DNA of 64,000 bases, taken from contig NC_135176.1 of the NCBI RefSeq assembly GCF_041146795.1, positions 12,505,786 through 12,569,785 on the forward strand, written 5' to 3'. The stretch is from Maylandia zebra. Lineage: Eukaryota; Chordata; Actinopteri; Cichliformes; Cichlidae. Below are positions 63,001 through 64,000 of the stretch, in pieces. Every line of letters begins with the position of its first letter. Within the stretch, counting starts at the first letter, position 1. Made by a program: the position numbers and the translations under genes. The notes below the pieces were generated by a model that was not told the origin of the DNA, made no database searches, and saw nothing but the letters and a program-made list of their open reading frames with translations.

Positions 63001-63359
63001 GGTGTGTGCATGGGGGCCACCTGCTGTTTACAGATCCTCATCTGGGCTATCATCGCCATCACCAAAGAAACTGGAACACTGAAAGAAGTCAGTATCACCA
63101 CTCATTAACGTACACTACTGTCACAGTAGCAGTCTTAAGTGGGTTTGTGATTATCTCTGGCTTTCTCTCTCTCTCTTTGTTTTGACAGCGTTTCCAGAAA
63201 TCAATCCGACCACTAAATTCCTGGAGGCAAAATACCCTGAACAGCACCGTGACAGCAGAGGAGCACGTAGAGCCTGAGCAAGTGGATGCCCCGTACACAG
63301 TCACGCTCACCGACATGGACATTACTGCGATGACGTGGGACATGGGAAGCCAGGCATAA
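54031..63359 (+). CDS. SLC6-family sodium/chloride-dependent amino-acid transporter
   Basis: Fourteen coding exons: 54031-54099, 55593-55818, 56298-56429, 57099-57309, 59908-60046, 60155-60289, 60424-60527, 60625-60749, 60845-60957, 61054-61191, 61285-61384, 61632-61750, 62914-63087, 63189-63359; 651 codons in phase. Twelve membrane segments are expected. TM1 has the signature [13 protein letters not shown] (residues 79-91). The large second extracellular loop has two cysteines ([11 protein letters not shown]) and overlapping glycosylation sequons ([10 protein letters not shown]). The chloride-site Ser is present (IFYSLG, Ser316). TM8 reads LGVDTLFGN, with Thr417 where most relatives have the Na2-site Ser. 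The closest relatives by eye are the glycine/proline/B(0,+) branch (SLC6A9, A5, A7, A14), which import amino acids with Na+ and Cl-; I cannot fix the paralogue or substrate. The ATG at 54031 is the first in a good context in a GC-rich exon. Intron 4 carries a LINE and other repeats. Confidence 0.9.
55565..55590 (+). repeat. (TTG)n abutting the intron 1 acceptor of the SLC6 gene
   Basis: A TTG run replaces a conventional polypyrimidine tract and ends in TTTTAG directly before exon 2. Confidence 0.85.
55847..55868 (+). repeat. (GT)n microsatellite in SLC6 intron 2
   Basis: Perfect GT run 28 bases after the exon 2 donor. Confidence 0.9.
57401..58660 (+). mobile_element. RTE/Rex-type LINE copy with inverted 5' part, target duplications included
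   Basis: The 14-base word GAAAAAAGTAATGC flanks the insertion (57401-57414 and 58647-58660), so 57415-58646 is one insertion. The left half, to about 58000, reads on the - strand as the LINE 5' region running into the start of an APE-type endonuclease ([20 protein letters not shown]). The right half, from about 58001, reads on the + strand as the C-terminal part of the same kind of LINE protein ([15 protein letters not shown], then [13 protein letters not shown], then [17 protein letters not shown], then [20 protein letters not shown]). It ends GGATGAAGATGGATGG, the short GGATG-type 3' end of these elements. The middle of the element, including most of the endonuclease and the reverse transcriptase core, is absent. 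It cannot be active. This pattern is what twin priming during LINE integration produces. Confidence 0.85.
59120..59385 (-). repeat. teleost interspersed repeat, first copy (inverted relative to the second)
   Basis: CAGCCTGGACAGGTTGCTAGTCTGTCACAG, in pieces, then CTAACTGCATGTCTATAGAC and AACATGGAGAGACCATTCAA follow a very common fish repeat. Its opposite-orientation partner is at about 59640-59865, so the pair could form a stem in the SLC6 intron 4 transcript. Element class not certain. Confidence 0.55.
59640..59865 (+). repeat. teleost interspersed repeat, second copy
   Basis: GAGCTTTTCTGTGTAGAGTC, GGCTAATTAGTGATTCTAAA, TAGCTGGGATAGGCTCCACC and GGATAAGTGGGAGAAAACAG give the same family in the opposite direction to 59120-59385. 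It ends about 45 bases before exon 5 of the SLC6 gene. Confidence 0.55.
60351..60420 (+). repeat. alternating GT/GC tract beside the SLC6 intron 6 acceptor
   Basis: About 70 bases of near-perfect purine-pyrimidine alternation (GTGTGC/GTGCGT units) reach to the TTGCAG acceptor of exon 7. Such tracts can adopt Z-DNA. Confidence 0.9.
61751..62913. other. SLC6 intron 12, largest unique intron
   Basis: No exon or clear repeat family is recognised in these 1163 bases. A TGACGTCA palindrome is at 62731-62738 and a T-rich run near 62325-62349. Confidence 0.5.
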
Positions 63360-64000
63360 GTGAACAGAGCATTTGTGATTACACCATGATGAGCAGACTT
63401 TGCTCTAAACAGATGGAGGAATTTACTATTTTGTTACTGGCTGAGGTTCAGCTCTGGAGGCTATGCTCGCTCACACTGTGTCCTGTGTCAGGGCAGTATC
63501 GAATGCCTGCTATATTTATACTATTATGTACATAAATATAGATTTTTGAAATTCTTTTTCACTGCTTAGAATGTAAGGTTACGAGGTTTTAGAGGAAGCT
63601 TGGATTATCATATATATGCAGGATTTCATGAGAATGCGTCAATGAAGATGATGTTGCAATGTATATGCTGAACTTATTTATTATTATTATAGTAGCACAG
63701 TGCAATGAACTTCTACTGACAGTTGCCAGCAGCTGCTGTCCAAGGAGGAAAATAACTTTGTGACTGTTACCCTTCATGCCACTGATGGAACCAGAGAAGT
63801 GACCACGAATCATCATGCTTTCAGACTAAATGGCGTTGAAACATAGCTGCACTGAAGCAAGAATATTTTAAATTCCATTTTAAAATGAATGATTGCGAAA
63901 ATGATTGGTAGAATAAATACATTATTTATACAATATGTTGCCAAATGAACTATTTCTCATGGTATTGTCTGTATTTCAATGCAAGAAGACTCCTGACTCT
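63360..64000 (+). terminator. SLC6 3' untranslated region with polyadenylation signal
   Basis: The sequence after the stop at 63357-63359 has no coding content. AATAAA stands at 63912-63917, about 550 bases downstream. AT-rich ATATATGCA and TTATTTATTATTATTATAG stretches are present. Transcript end is inferred to be shortly after 63930. Confidence 0.55.

Overview
The window is vertebrate nuclear DNA, almost certainly from a teleost fish. Five multi-exon genes with canonical introns code for proteins close to well-known vertebrate families. The introns and spacers carry fish-typical repeats: Tc1-like elements, hAT and piggyBac-type elements, a PIF/Harbinger-type MITE, tRNA-derived SINEs and an RTE/Rex-type LINE. 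There are no operons, no CRISPR array and no convincing stand-alone RNA gene. Exon coordinates were assembled by hand from splice signals and reading phase.

Layout from left to right. At 2-874 lies the C-terminal part of a pogo/Tigger-type DDE transposase, cut by the window edge. From 875 to about 9300 there is no host gene, but there are several repeats, including a nested set: a hAT-like element (7257-9285) containing a piggyBac-type element (7949-8854) and another inverted-repeat element (7471-7830). cwc15 (spliceosome component) follows at 10295-11633, mtmr2 (3-phosphoinositide phosphatase) at 13340-20937, fam76b at 25113-28560 and taf1 (TFIID scaffold) at 31454-45182, all on the + strand. 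A divergent SLAIN-family gene runs on the - strand at 47150-50603, tail to tail with taf1. A sodium/chloride-dependent SLC6 amino-acid transporter gene is on the + strand at 54031-63359.

The genes do not form one pathway. cwc15, taf1 and probably fam76b act in nuclear gene expression, mtmr2 in endosomal lipid turnover, the SLAIN-like gene probably at microtubule plus ends, and the SLC6 gene at the plasma membrane. From memory, cwc15, fam76b and mtmr2 also lie near each other on human 11q21, whereas human TAF1 is on Xq13. The left half therefore looks like conserved synteny and the join to taf1 like a lineage rearrangement.

I found no clear undescribed biological system. The points most worth a second look are: a LINE copy with an inverted 5' half and matching target-site duplications; the nested transposons upstream of cwc15; an open transposase reading frame with altered catalytic residues; two predicted GC-AG introns; a SLAIN paralogue that appears to lack the N-terminal coiled coil; and a 20-bp perfect hairpin made by a local inverted duplication in a dead Tc1/mariner copy.
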